From positions 372,001-436,000 of the forward strand of contig JAJNNX010000014.1 in assembly GCA_023159155.1 (NCBI GenBank): DNA of 64,000 nucleotides. Reading direction: 5' to 3'. The translations under genes and the position numbers were made by a program. This DNA comes from Ustulina deusta. Taxonomy: Eukaryota; Ascomycota; Sordariomycetes; Xylariales; Xylariaceae. Below, in pieces: positions 1-13,740 of the stretch (the first letter of the stretch is position 1; each line of letters opens with the position of its first letter). The notes under the pieces were generated by a model. The model searched no databases. It worked only from the letters and a program-made list of their open reading frames with translations, and was not told the DNA's origin.

Positions 1-119
1 TTCCTCCGGCAGTTCCTGGCCTGCATCAATCATCTTTCCACCGCATTCTAGAAGAAGTCGGGTCTGGGTGAAGAGCATGGTCTTTGTCCATGGCCTGATT
101 ATGATGTTAGTGAGTGGAG
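1..119 (-). CDS. Partial 3' part of an unidentified gene running off the left edge
   Basis: Reading leftward on the minus strand from an apparent acceptor (TTTTAG at about 120-125) there is an open frame of 39 codons that reaches the window edge without a stop. It contains the protein-like stretches RPWTKTMLFTQTRLLLE and GKMIDAGQELPEE. I do not recognise the family. No convincing upstream exon was found between 120 and 700, although a 121-codon open frame on the same strand (250-615) could contain one. The call rests only on the open frame and the plausible residue composition. Confidence 0.3.
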
Positions 120-3100
120 CTAAAACGAGTTAGGTATTATTGACCACGGCACTGCATCGAGGGACGAGTGTCTACTACCTAGACTGCTTATACACATCAA
201 GGATCGTGGCGAGGACTTGCGCAATGGGGATGGCTCAGTTCCCACGAGGTCAAGGTGGGCACAGAATGTACCGATGTCGCAACGCCGAAAGTAACATTGC
301 GCCGGCTTGCCTATAGAGCACACGGCACGGTTTGCACGATTCAATTAAGTATATGATAAGGAATTGCCGTCGTTCGACGTCGGATTCTAGTGGGAAAAAG
401 TATAGCCCCGCACCCGTCGAACCCATTTCGTATTCGCGTTTGCCGCCGGCATTCGGGTCATCTGTACTAAGCCGGAACCCGTGAACACTGCGCGGGTTGA
501 CGAGTGCATGCTTTCGGGCAGACAACAAGGCGGTTCTTAACGCTTTTGAATACCACCCGCTTTCGAGCTTGAACCTACGTTGACTGCAACAGTAGCCGGA
601 AATCTCGCCTTGCATTTATACCGCCAATTCAATCCTTCCGGGCAGAGACGTAACGCAACCCTGCAAGTCGGCAATCGACTATTTCTATTTTGAGTTGGGG
701 CGAGTTGGCAGCGCGAATAAACTCGGACTAGAGACGCCAAGGTCTACTCCAGGGCCACACCCTCGGTATTACTGCCTTTGATAGACAAAAGCTAATTTAA
801 CCTTGTCTAACCGAATCGTATCCATTTACCAAACCTGTTAGAGCTCAGGCATACCTAAACGAAACGAAACGGATGCATGCGCATACATACCAGATGCCAG
901 AAAAGGAATACCACGAAAAGACTGTAGTGGGATAATGTTGTTGTATTAGAAATGGATGCCCGGGACTGTATGAGAGCCAGCTAAATACTTTAGATATCTA
1001 GTCTAGTGTACTAGTAAATACCTAGACATCAGTTATAAGCGCCACCATTCTGTCTCATACGAGGTATAGAGACTATCGAGTAAAAGCATCAAAATACTGT
1101 TATGTTCTTGGTCAAGGAAATCTCGTAGATTCTCATATGTTACGGTACGCCATCTGGCTGTGAATTCCGGTTGGTCTTCTTTTGATACCCTTCGACTTTC
1201 CTTAGTATATTCGGCTTCCCAACAACTGCGGTCTATCAATTAAACCCAAAACCTAAATTCGGGATTTCTAACTTTTGACTATATTTCTCGACCATCTCTT
1301 GTTGGTGTTGTGAATTGACCTATGATACATGTTCGATCTGGGTTCTACTATAGTGGCCAACATCTTCGATGCATGTGAACTATGAACCCGCCGTGCATAG
1401 GTAGTTTTGCGGTGCAGCCTGTGGGTATTGCCTCTTGGATGCATTGGCTTAAGAGCCCTAATGCTGACCTGCTGGCTGGTTCCTAATATTGTTGTCATTT
1501 AAGATACAAAAAGTAGAAAGGGCATCGCCGCTTTTGGGTTTTTTATAGATTGTGTGTAGCTGTGCAAGCAGGACCTTTTCTTCAGACCAGTATGGAATAA
1601 GCTGGGATATTGTATTCTGACGATCCCATTTGTTAGGTACCTACATACTATTGTAGCCATCTACCCTGCGTGACGTGTAGGCATTCTGGTAAGGTATTCG
1701 CCCTAAATCGACTAATTTACCTCCCTAGGCAGCTGTTTGACAGCGCGGAGGGGTGTTGCATGATGTATCTAGTGCCAGGCTCCTCTCGGTCGTTTTGGCA
1801 AGTGCCGATGCAAGTGCTTTTGGTATGAACTAAGGTCCACTCCTTATATGTCCTTGACACTGTCTGATATAAACCTGCAGAGGACTCAATTGAGAAATAT
1901 ACGACATCTTCCTCAAGTATGCTGTTGCCGTTGGCTACCTAATGCTTCCAAGCCTACTAACTAAAGCGGTTTGGTCTAGTCACAACGCTTCGTCTGAGAC
2001 GAAAAGAAATCAACCACTACTGCTACTAGGTACTTAGCTAAGCTTGTGTTCTGCCTAGGTACTTTGTGTGAATTATTGATGAACTTTTTTCTTTTTTTTA
2101 TAGAATGGAATATTTAGATTTATTAGAAATGGAATGGATACCTAACTGATATATATATATAATAAAATAGAGCTAACTCAAGGTGGGGTTTGATTCCTTC
2201 CATCCCGACCGATTCTCTTAAAAGTGAAGATTCCGCTAGGTATCGAGGAGATAACTTTCTGAGCTGAAGCTGACACAAGTGAGGCGGGGTTGTTTATTTT
2301 CGTGGCGGCGGGCTCCGATCAGCAGCTGCTACTGGATAGTCTTTGTTAGGGGACTTGCAAACATTTATTAACACTGATAAGGAATCTATCGAAAATTATC
2401 AAAAATGTACTCCCTTATGGACTTACTTACTACAGGTACCTAAGTACTTACATTATATACATAGGCGAACTCTAGGAGTACCTGGGTACCTTGTTATTTG
2501 AAACTACCTTAGGTATGTAGGTACCTAGGTACTTGACGGGGGGGCACCTCCGGACCGCGGCATGAGTTTTGCAGGTGGCTAGCGGACCGAACAGGAGGTA
2601 TTCCTGGTGAGACTCCAAGGCCTTGGCATCAAACCTCCTCGATAGACCCTTCAATCTACTAGATAGATAGTATACCTACTGCCGAACCCCAGTGGTAGAT
2701 ATCTGCCTAGTACTTTGTAACGCCTGAGCATCAGCGTGACATTGGGCACTAGGGATTGAGCTATACTATTGGTCCAGCTACCTTAGGTAGTTATTAATAG
2801 GTAATCGATGTTACCTATGTGACATGTGCCAAGAGCCTTCTTCATGCACAAACCACCTTTGATGCTCAGCTTAGCAAAGAGAAAGAAAATCCGAGGAGCA
2901 GGGGCAATGGAAATCTTGCCCTGACTATTCCGACCTAGTGCTAGACTAGGTAGAGTCTGCTAGGTAGCCTGGGAAGATATCTTATGGTCGACCTGTAGCT
3001 ATATTGACTGCAATTGACTGTATGGGCTGGGCTGTATGGGCTAGGTCTGCATGTGTACATAGGTCTGTATGGTAGGTAAGGGTAGTCAGGATAGGGCTAT

Positions 3101-3982
3101 AGGGGCTATATACTAGGCTACCTGTTGGTTGGTGTAGGCCTAAACAGGTGAAGACAGGTGCCAAAAACAGACCCACTTCTGGAAGTACCTTTCCATATAA
3201 AATTGGCTGTCTGCTACTTACGATCTCACAATCATTGTTCTGGAAACAATGATTGTTACGGTTTACCCCACGTATATTCCCGCTATGGTTCTATCCGGCC
3301 ATCTGCCTACTTACCTTAGGTAGCCATCCATCCATCTTTCGTCTTGTCGAGAGGTTTGAAATTGCCTCCTCGACGAGGGATACCTAGGACTGGACCTGGA
3401 CCTGGACCGACAGTACACAGACGCGAAACTCGTACGTTCCGCACCAACAAACCAGCCCAGCCAGCTTGCAGCAGACGTATCATGGGCGCGGTTTGATAAC
3501 CATGGGTGAGTTGGTTTCGCGTGTGGTCTAATTCCCGGGCCTTGGCTGGTGTGGTGCACAATACTGAGGTCGCTGGCCGTTGGCTATTGATCTCTGGCTG
3601 TTTGTTGAGTGGTGTCGTGATACACTAGAGGATGGATCCTGCCTCGATAGGTAGTTTGCATTACGTCGACCTTGTGGCCGCACGCGTCGTGTGTATGCGA
3701 TATGCTTATTGCCACCACTGTTGTCGCGGCACACCTACCACCTACCCTTTCCCTCCGCCTCCATTCCCTACCTCCCTGCCTATGATGCCCCCCGTATTTC
3801 CCCGTCCACCCCCGGGCTCCCGCATGCCTAGTCCACGTCGCGCAACTTTTCTTTGCACGTCCCCCATCCTATCGTATCCGCTGTCGTATTGCTGCTGAGT
3901 CTCCGCTGTCGTGCCCCTCCACCGTCCGGTTTCACAAGAGAGGGGATGCTCCCTGTGTCCCTGCGCTCGAACACGCACGCCT
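120..3982. other. Spacer upstream of the Tao3 gene, with short-motif clusters and a perfect hairpin
   Basis: No coding region could be supported in this 3.9 kb. All open frames are short and lack recognisable motifs. The stretch is AT-rich from about 780 to 3200 and has many copies of TACCTAGGTA/TAGGTACCTA-like motifs (2440-2540, 2750-2820). A perfect 12-bp inverted repeat lies at 3228-3256. From about 3720 to 3980 the plus strand is rich in C and CT, as expected of a fungal promoter or 5' leader just before the Tao3 coding start. Confidence 0.6.
3228..3256. repeat. Perfect 12-bp inverted repeat with 5-nt loop
   Basis: The left arm ACAATCATTGTT (3228-3239) and right arm AACAATGATTGT (3245-3256) are exact reverse complements around the loop CTGGA. 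Each arm contains the ACAAT/ATTGT core bound by HMG-box proteins, so a paired regulatory site is as likely as a structural hairpin. It lies about 730 bp upstream of the Tao3 start. Confidence 0.6.
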
Positions 3983-6900
3983 ATGCCGCCATCTCCTTTG
4001 CTGACTCCCTTGTTGCACTATGTAGCTGTGTCCCAGAAGACGCTGCCAGACTTCCCTCCTCGTTCAGCCTCGCGTCTGAACGCCTACGACGACGACAATG
4101 ATGCTTGGGAGAACACCTTGAAACCTCTACCCCATGATTCTGCCGTAAGCCGTGCCGTCGCCCATTCTCGCGAATCCTCCCTCGAAAAGCTCCAGTCCGG
4201 CGTGCTCGCTGGCATCCCCGAATCGCCCCGATCCGCTGTGTCTTCTCTCGTCCCGAGTACGCGCGCCACGCCATCGCGTGCGGGCATTGGTGCCATCATT
4301 GAGCGTGTTGTAGATCCGAAAGCAGCGGCGTATGGGCATCACCGCCAAACCTCTATCGTACATGGGATCCAACATTCGCGGAATGGCAGTCTTAGCTCTT
4401 CTTCTAGTCCCCTTAGTCCCCAGATGATAGCCGCTGCCGGGGCTGGCTTTTTACCAGAGCGACCAGATATGCCCGTCATTGCGCGGCAGGAAATCGACGC
4501 ATCGGTCGGTTCCCGGCCGCCCACTGCCTTGTCGGGGTCGACAGCTTTGTCTTCGACACACCCGCTTGAGAGAACGTTGTCTCCCTCAGAGATGAACAAC
4601 GGCGCCTTGCCGCACGCCGTGGCTCAGAAAAAGATTGAGCGGATGCACAGCAAAACTCGCCGTGACCATGGACATCATCACTCGCATTCGTCGAGGCACT
4701 CCAGAGACGACCAACAGAAAACCGTGGGGGAGTATGCCCTACATGTTTTATTTGCATCTGTTTGTTCTCATCCTAACCCACATATCGTTCGAAGTGTCAA
4801 ATGCTGATAAACATTCAGTTCATCGCGCACGCTGAGGAGAAACTCAATGAGTGCATGACAATTCCTTTTGACCCCGAACCTAGGATCGAGAAGATTTGCG
4901 GTCCTGGCGCTGACCCGGCTTTTGACCAATTCATCATTGCCCTTGGACACATTTCGCGGCCGAAGCCTAAACCATTGATTGACGCGATCATGCTGTGGAG
5001 GAAAACTAAAAGTGAGGCAGCTGGCGAAGCGCGCATCAAACTACAGCAACTGAAATCTAGCCAACCTACTCCAAGCCTAATAAGACGTAATACTGAACCA
5101 GTTCAAGTCTCGATGATTACGGGCGCATCAGATACTGGAACCTCGGGTGCGTCGTCTTTAGCAGCAAGGCAGGAATATGTGGCCCAGGCCGAGAGACGCT
5201 CAATCGTTTCCATTTATATTTTGTGCCGAGTCCTCTTAGAAGTTATAACTCGCGGTAGTTTGAGCTCTATAATGCCTGAAATGGAAGACAAGTTGGAAGG
5301 CATTATTTTCGGTCAACTCAAGATTGCCGAGGTTGAACAGCTTGAAGCTTCGCCTCTCAAGATGGCCAACTGGAATCTATTTACTCAGCTTCTGGGTGCC
5401 ATGAGCAACATCAACTTCGCTATCGTCGCTGAACGTTTCATACGTGACCTTCGCAGCGCTTTACAGGATCTCGTCGCACGGACTTCAACATCCCAGATTA
5501 AAGATCCTGAAGGCCAAGTGGAATTAGTTCTCGGCGGTATGACGCACCTGCGAATTAGAATAGACACAGACGAGGGCTGGGATCAGGCTTGCGGCTTCTT
5601 AACATCGCTAGGTCGACTTTTTTCTCAGTCACATGGCCAGAGGATAAAGACTGCTTTTTGTCGTATTCTTGACACCCTCCTTCTCCCCATTGCAGCCAAG
5701 GGCAGTAATAACCACTTTACGCACCCAAAGTGGCAAGAGGTCTTGAGCCATATTGGCCCACGATTGGCCTCTATGTTTGTCAAACCACGATATTGGTTGG
5801 TGTCGTTTCCGTTAACCTCGACAATGCTTTGCGTATCCCCCCCCGAGTCTGCCAGCACTCAATGGCTTCAACTGGTTCGTCCTCTGCAGGCTCGGCTGAA
5901 GGACAAGACACTAAGGCCGCACTGCTTACTGGCGATTTCCCGGTTGCTTTGGACTTATCTTTTTAGAATCAACGACACAGGCGGCACCGTTGCACGCAAA
6001 TTAGATGAAGTCATGGGACTTGTTTTGCCACCAACTAAGCGCAACTTCTCGGCCGCTGACACTGCTTCGAATGGTTCTCTTATTCAAATCATCAGGATGA
6101 TTGGATATATGTATACGGAGTACTGCTGCAAAAATATCATCTTCCCCTTGATCAACGCTGAATTGTTCAACTCTAATAAAGAATTGAGAGTTGAGCAGCT
6201 AGAACCTGATAGAATGGTCATCGGAATTAGAGCATTCTTGACGATCATGTCCGATCTTGAACAGGGGGAACAGGGTCGACCACCTTTTCCGCAAGAATTT
6301 CAGTCTCCGAGTCTTGACCAACCCCCCCCTGATTCACCAGTATCAATATCTACCTCTAGCGCGCCCTTGGCCAATACATTGCTGTCTACCACTAATGAAG
6401 CCCTGTCTCGCCCCGTCCAACTGAAAACGCTGAGTGATGGTGCGCGAGATTATTACAAGAAATTCTCCCAGATTTTGGGCAAAATCACGATCATATGTGA
6501 TAATACATTCGGTGGACAAGCTGTACTCGATGAGAAATTCAATAGCCCTGGACCCAAGACGCCCATCACTGAGTCGTTCAATTTTGGAAGGCGTGACGAT
6601 TCTCAGAGTCTAGCTGACCAAAAGCAAGCTTTTTATGGACTACTCCATGTTGCTGTTCAAGCTTTGCCTCGCTGCTTTACCCCCGACATACCATTCAACC
6701 CTCTCATCAACCTTCTATGTACGGGTACAGCACATGTTCAGGATAACATCGCGCGTTCCTCAGCCCAATCCCTCAAATCCATCGCCAAACAATCTCACGC
6801 CCATCAGGTCACAATGGGGTTTGCTCGGTTCATCTTCAATTTTGATGATCGTTATGCGACAATGTCAGATGGTGGTATGCTGGGACCTGGTCACATCGAA

Positions 6901-9900
6901 AACACTCTACGACTCTATGTTGAATTGTTACAAATTTGGAGGGACGAGATTAGGCAAAAAACAAGAGATGCCACCTCTGAACCCGTAGAAGCTAATGCCA
7001 ATGAGAAGCGTGGGTTGAAACTGGATCTGTCTAGCATCTGGGCAGAGGTTGATCATGTGGAGGCTCGTGGCTTGTTCTTCTTATGCTCACAATCTCGAAG
7101 AGTGAGGCATTTTGCGATCACGGTGCTACGGCTTATAACTGAGTTTGATACGGCATTGGGTAAGGACCGAGCGCAAGAGAAGGACAACGTTCGCCTAATC
7201 GGTATTCTAGAGAATGACTCCATTCAAGTCATGAACTTCAAGGACGAGCTGTTGTCAGTAGCCGAAAGAAGCAGACTTCAGCGGCGAATGCAAAACGCTA
7301 ACAATAAGGGAGCCCTGATCGAGCTCTGCACTAGCGATGATTCGTACGACACTGCGCTTTGGTTCAAAATTTTTCCAAATCTGATACGAATTGCATATGA
7401 TCGATGTCAGTTGACCTTGGCCATTGGTCGGGACTTGATCTGCAATCGGATATTACAAATGTACAAGACCATATACACTATAGCGGAACCAAGCAAGGGC
7501 CTGTACCACGGATCTGATCTGGCCAGCGCTCGCCAGGGAGGACGGACACCAACTACGCAACCCGAAGTCCTTATTGAGCAGTGGAAGCTATATCTCACTT
7601 TCGCCTGCACTACTTTGACTGATACAGGAAACACATTCAACGGCTCATCACAAGGTAATCAACATGAGAGAAAGGGATCTAGAGCGACCGATCCTATTGT
7701 GTCGGCGAGAACCCTGTTCAAATATTTGATCCCACTGTTGTCGGTTTCTTCCACCTTCGTTCGTGAAGCGGTGGTGCTCTCAATGGGTTCAATTAATGTC
7801 TATATTTATCAGACGTTGCTAGAGGAATTACAAAGCCACGTGAACCGATGCAGCGACGAGGCTCGAGCACGGCTGCACCAGAGAGCTAACAGCGGACCGA
7901 GGCGTAACCGTAAGATGGATCTCCTATGGACCGAGCTTACACACATTTACAAACTCACATCCCACTTCCTCAAAAATCCTGAGGTGTATCAAAATGAATG
8001 GATACTGAATAATTTATGCACTTACGTTCGGGACCTGAAACTCTTCTTGATGGATGGGGAAGTGCAGAATGACTGGGAGTTCCAGAAACTTCGACGGCAT
8101 TATTGTGGTTTGATGGAGGAGCTATTCGAGGGACTAAACCGTACGCAAGACCCGTCTCGCTGGGTGACCTTTGAATCCCGCAAATCTGCTTTCACTTTGA
8201 TGGAGGAGTGGTGTGGGTTCTCCCCAAATCAGCAGCAGATTCGCGCTAGAGAAGACAACATGCGAAAATCGGTGATTGACCAGCAGTCTCTTGGTGAGCG
8301 AGGAGTGATCACAGCTGCCATGGAGATTGAGAAAAGAAATTTAAGAACTGCTGCCCTGAGTGCCATGGCTGCCCTATGTGCTGGACCAGTCAGTTTTACA
8401 ACTGAAGGCGGCGCTCTTCTACGGTTCGACATGAGACGCATGGTTGCATGGATAGACGCGATATTTAACTCCGGCAGCGATCGAGTAAATGCCATTGGAA
8501 GGCGAGCTCTGAAGAACCTGATCATATACAACCAGGCGAATCCGTACCTATCGGAGCACTGTGTAGCGCGCTGCTACTTGACAGAAGCTCTAAAGGTGCA
8601 GCAAAATTACTTTTCTGTGATCACTGAGGTCCTCCTAGAGCATCCTGACTACCCGGCGCCTTTTGGGAAATTACTGGGGTTATGCCTATTCATGCTTGGC
8701 AACGATGTTAGTGAGACCCGTTCCAAGTCCGCACGGGTCTTGAGGGCACTGGAAGAGAGACAACAAGCTGGTCGGAGCTCCAAAATCCAAGATTTTGACA
8801 TCAGCATCTCCGACAAGACGAAGGCTGTTTACAAACTAGCTCAATTCGAGATCTCTAAGCGGCTCGCAAAACAACATCCCGAACTTGCGTTTCATATCTT
8901 CTCCGAATTCACATACTATTTCAAGAGTCTGCAGCAGGGAAACCAACGGAACATTGTGGCAGTTCTTCTCCCGTGGATCCAAACTATTGAGCTTAAGGTT
9001 GACCCGAATGGTGGGCCTATAGCCCAGTCTTATGTCCTTCTCGCCAACTTACTCGAAATTACAATCAAATCGAGTGCTGCATTACATAATGAGGTTCAAG
9101 CTTTATGGCAAGCCCTTGCAACGGGACCTTATCCCGGAAATGTGCGACTTGTGCTCGATTTCATTATCTCCCTTTGTCTGGAGCGACGAGAGCAAAACTT
9201 TGTGGAATACGCCAAACAGATCGTGGTATTTTTATCGAGCACCGCAACTACACCGGGCAGCAAGGTTGTTGAATTCCTGTTAATGCGAATCAACCCCAAG
9301 GCTATGGTGCCCAACGAGAAGAAAGAAGCTGTCCCACCTCCTCCGGATATCAATATGTTACCCTACTGCGCTGATCTGTCCGAGGCATTACCAGTTGGTA
9401 CAAAACAGGCCGGGCTCTCACTAGGGCAACTATCTCTTATCCTCCTAGTTGATCTAATGGTTGCTCCAGCACAACTTACGGCGGACAGTCTTCCACTCCT
9501 GCTGCAAGTTGTGACTGTTTTATGGGATCACTATACACCTCTTGTACAAGAGCAAGCACGCGAGATGCTGGTGCACTTGATTCACGAACTGGTAATCTCG
9601 AGGATGGACGATGCCACATCACCCGAAATTAAAAGGTCGATAGAGGGCTTGATTGATGCCATACGTCAACATGATCGGTCAGTTGTATGGAACTACGAGG
9701 ATAGCAACGGGAAAGTCAATGAACGCGACAACAAAGTCCCACAAAGCATGGATCATCTTACGACTGAGGTTGTGAAGACCTTCGAGATCACATTCCCTGG
9801 TATCAAGAAGCAATGGAGTCGCTTATCATTGACTTGGGCAACCTCATGCCCTGTCCGTCATCTCGCTTGCCGTTCATTTCAAATATTCCGTTGCATCCTT

Positions 9901-11793
9901 ACCTCTGTGGATCAAACCATGCTAGGTGACATGCTTGCACGTCTGTCGAACACAATTGCAGATGAGGACTCTGAAATCCAGACATTTTCCATGGAAATAT
10001 TGACGACATTGAAAACGCTGATAGTGAAGCTCGAGCCCGAGAAGCTTCTATCATATCCGCAGCTGTTCTGGACTACCTGCGCCTGTCTGGATTCTATTAA
10101 TGAACTTGAGTTTCTTGAGGCCGTGGAGATGCTCGATGAGTATGTGGAGAAGCTGGACTTTAGCTCCTTGAACGTGCGGCGAGTCCTCCTAGAAGGCCGA
10201 CCTCTCCGCTGGGATGGTGGCTTCGAAGGTATTCAACCCTTATTATACAAGGGTTTAAGATCTTCCATTTGCCTTCAACCTACCCTCAATCTCATGGATA
10301 AGCTTGTGCAGTTACCAAGCGATGCCCTCATTGGTGACGATAACCGACTTTTCTTCTCAATCATTGCAAATTTTCCTCGGTTTTTACAAGCCATGGAACA
10401 TCACTCTGTCGACGATGGGACTAGACAGACAGCAGAGATCCTGTTTGCTGTCGCAGAAGCGCAAGGATTTACGCCGATATGCGATGCCTTGGAGATACTC
10501 ATCGACTCGGGCTTGCACTCAAGCCAGGATATGATTGTGCAGTTGTTCGCTGCCATCCGCGAATTTTTTCTTCCCCAACTTGACCTAAAGATGCTTACGA
10601 TGCTCATAGGTTTTCTGACAAACAGCATACCGTCAGTGAAGTTGATGACAATGCGGATTCTTTGTGTCATTATACCCGACATCGAGCTGCGGAAACCTGA
10701 AATGGCTGCGCATGGGCCCGACTTGATCTCTCCCATCCTTCGTTTGCTCCAAACCGAGTATTGCATGGAAGCTTTGGTTGTCCTGGACAATGTGGTGGCG
10801 GTATCAGGATCATCGATGGAAAAACACTACCTTCGAATGAGCATGACTCGTGCGTCGTCTCGAGTTGTTAGGAAAGAATATGAACGAACGCAAAGCTTGT
10901 TTGGGATCCCCGAGGAATCCGGTTGGGCGATCCCAGCCCCAGCCAAGAAAACCGACGCGACGAGGGGCAACATACACGCCGCATTTTACATGTGCCAGGG
11001 AGAAGCAACAGATGGCGTGCCAGCAGAACCAGCCCCAACGCCGGAGGTTGAGTTCCATGCAGATGACTATCGATATGGGTATTTCGAAATACCCGAAAGG
11101 ACAGAAACCATGATGTCGGATGATATGCGAGGTGAGGGCCATATAGGCGATCTAGTTACCAAACTAGATAGCTTAGATGACTTTTTCGATGATATCTCAG
11201 AGACGTCGCCAAGCGAAAGTCGTTCGTCTAGGACGGTCACCGAATTCGCGCCCGATATCTATGAATCTGGGGCGAGACTATACGACGAGGTGCTGCCTAT
11301 CCTGCACCAGGCTTCCAACACTACTTCGTTCCAGAATGGGTTCGTGGACCGGCCACCTTTGTCTAAAGATACCAATGCGAACAATATGAATGCTGGAGCC
11401 TTCAACAACACAGCTGCCGATCCACCAACTGGGAGACCGGCGCTACATGCGCGCTCGATTACCTCACCATCAATGCCCGCTTCGTATCAGCCGCAGCTCA
11501 CCGAGTTCACGTCTGACGATGAGCTTACCGAAGACATCTTCTCGGACGGCGAGGAAGATCGCCACAGAGCCCCAGCAAACATTCCCGCCGAGAACTCTTT
11601 CTTCCTCGAGAACATGATCAAGCCAATCAAACAGACGACGAGGACGCACATGCGTCGCCTAACAGGCGGCCGGTCCCGCGAAACGGATCGTCAACGGGAG
11701 CTCTTCCGTGCTGCGCAGCAGATCTCGCCGGTGCCGAAAGTGCCAAGCACGTTTCTGCAACATAAGCCGAATCCGTCGGGGGATATGATGTAG
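3983..11793 (+). CDS. tao3: Tao3/Pag1 (Furry-family) cell morphogenesis scaffold
   Basis: Very large HEAT/armadillo-like scaffold of the RAM network, which works with the NDR kinase Cbk1/COT-1 and Mob2 in polarised growth and cell separation. Two exons (3983-4759 and 4819-11793) give about 2583 residues. The 59-bp intron has donor GTTTGT, branch CTGATAA and acceptor CATTCAG, and joins LHVLFAS to FIAHAEEKLNECM in frame. The N-terminal 260 residues are a low-complexity Ser/His-rich tail; the rest shows the long helical repeats of the Furry N-terminal, central and C-terminal regions. The C-terminus is acidic and ends in a basic segment (GGRSRETDRQRE). The first in-frame ATG after the stop at 3896 is at 3983; an upstream non-coding or short coding exon cannot be excluded. 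Family assignment is firm, the start is not. Confidence 0.9.
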
Positions 11794-12811
11794 GGGTGGA
11801 CATCCCTGGCTACGTAACTGGGCTCAGCTCGGGAGCCGGCCTTTATTCGCGTTGTATGAGAGATGATACTTTCTTGTATTTGTTCTTGGAGAATCGACCT
11901 GAAAGCTGAAATTTTGAAGAAATGTGGAGAAATATGTTCAGTCGGCACATTGCAAAATGACCCGAATTCACGTGAGAGTCAATCTATGGTTAACTGAAGT
12001 ATATCCAAGGGTCTACCGGTTTCTGAGATCTACTGCGGAGTTTCACATGTAAAATATAATGAGAATAACCTTGAGAAATTTTGTCAATAGGATAATTGAT
12101 GGATGAACCGATTATACCGCTAATTTCAAGAGATCATTCTCCACGAAATGGGATCGAGGTCTGCGCCTGCTATGATGGAGGCTCTTATTCTAATGCCTAT
12201 CGTTTACGATTGTCATGTATGTAGCGGTGAAGGTATTTGTGTTCACTTTTGTCGACAATGCGACTTGGAAACAAACTTCAGCAGTTGTAGAAGCAATCGT
12301 ACGTGACTTGACGGTAACCCAACAGACCATCAAAACCACGCATTCGCACACTCATCACGGCTATACTGGTCATTTTATGACGGATTGTGGGATAGGCAAG
12401 TTACAGAAGCAGGAGAGAAAAAGCGTACCTGGGAAATACAGGGGAACATCACTAGTATCTTTGAAAGAGGGGCATTAGCATCTTCAGGCACAGGAAACAG
12501 ATATTCATTGATTGTGAGACCAACCCTATTAAGCATCCCATGTAAACCACATATAACGAGCAGCTCTCTGCATCGTCTTCGTCCGCTTAATTTCCTGTCG
12601 AGTGGTATGGCTCCACGGCTTGCTGGACTGACTAGACTGATATTTATGCCTCCAGCCGTTGATGCAGAACACTAAGTTGTAGTGACGAAACGGCAGTAAA
12701 TAGGAATGACAAGTGGAGGGTATGTGGCGGCCCAATAGCGGAGACTGCACATGGAAAGGGGAGGCTTCCTCGGCAGCTACATATCGCCTCATCCTCACCA
12801 AACAAACAAAT
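11794..12811. other. Spacer between convergent Tao3 and Dim1 genes
   Basis: About 1 kb holding the 3' untranslated regions of two convergent genes. No open frame with recognisable protein features is present and no other element was seen. Confidence 0.6.
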
Positions 12812-13740
12812 CTAGTATCGATAGCGTGTAGAGTAGTCCTTGGGGCTCACGACGAGACCACGGCCCTTCTTGGCACCGCGGTAAACGGTCTCGACGATGT
12901 CGACGAGTTCCTGTTTGTCCTCGAGCACGAAATTGAGCTTGTTGTTGTTGCCGGATCCCAGATCCACCATGATCAGTTTGTTGCGGAAGAAGAACATGAT
13001 GGTCATGGGATCGTACAGCTCATACCTTCGAGATCCAATGTTAGCAAATTATTTTCTGACCAAAATTTATGTGCATTTTGGTAGTATCTAGGCCCTCCAA
13101 GCAGAAAGCCAGTCCGGAATGTCAAGTTTTGGGGCCAACACTGGTGGGAAAGAAGAAAGACAAGATGGGATATTGCCTACATAACATTGAAATCAGGAAC
13201 TTGTTCATTATCGCAGAGGTATATCTAGAATGATAAAGACATTGTTAGCGAACTCGCAACGTTGTAGATGTTAGGGTGGCGGGTAGAGGGCTGGATAACT
13301 GATTGACATAGGCGGCGATGGCCAACTTACCACTGCGAAGTTCTTGACCTTGTCTGCGATGCGGTATAGCACCTCATCCTGGCGCATGCAGTCTGGATCG
13401 CTGTCCTGTACAGGCTCAAGAGTCAGCACTTAGCAAAGAAGTGCAAAGGCTTTCGGGAGTTGCCAGCCCAGAACCCGTTAGAAGGGGAGATAAAATGGTA
13501 CGGAATGGGTGCGTACTTTGCCAAACCGTAACACTACATTCAATAAAGTCAGCCCTTGCTCGAAGAAGCCTAGCTAGTGTGGCTGCGGAGACAGACGTAC
13601 CAACAACGCGCTCTTCTTCGGATACTACGAAGCTTCAAGTTAGCACAGGCAGCCTCATAGCAGCAACGAAGTGAGTGAGACGCACGAATTGCCTGATCTA
13701 CATGCCACCCGGTGGGAAGATGTGGGAGTACGAACGACAT
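12812..13740 (-). CDS. dim1: Dim1/U5-15kD (TXNL4A) thioredoxin-fold spliceosomal protein
   Basis: Component of the U5 snRNP and U4/U6.U5 tri-snRNP, needed for pre-mRNA splicing and mitotic entry. Six exons on the minus strand: 13686-13740, 13601-13624, 13517-13533, 13331-13405, 13181-13224 and 12812-13025. They total 429 nt, giving exactly 142 residues, the length of human Dim1. The product begins MSFVLPHLPTGWHVDQAI, contains DPDCMRQDEVLY and VPDFNVMYELYDPMT, and ends KGRGLVVSPKDYSTRYRY, the near-invariant Dim1 tail. Phases agree at all five junctions. Exons 2 and 3 are microexons of 24 and 17 nt. As in other Dim1 proteins the thioredoxin CxxC is absent, so this is a fold relative and not a redox enzyme. 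Confidence 0.96.
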
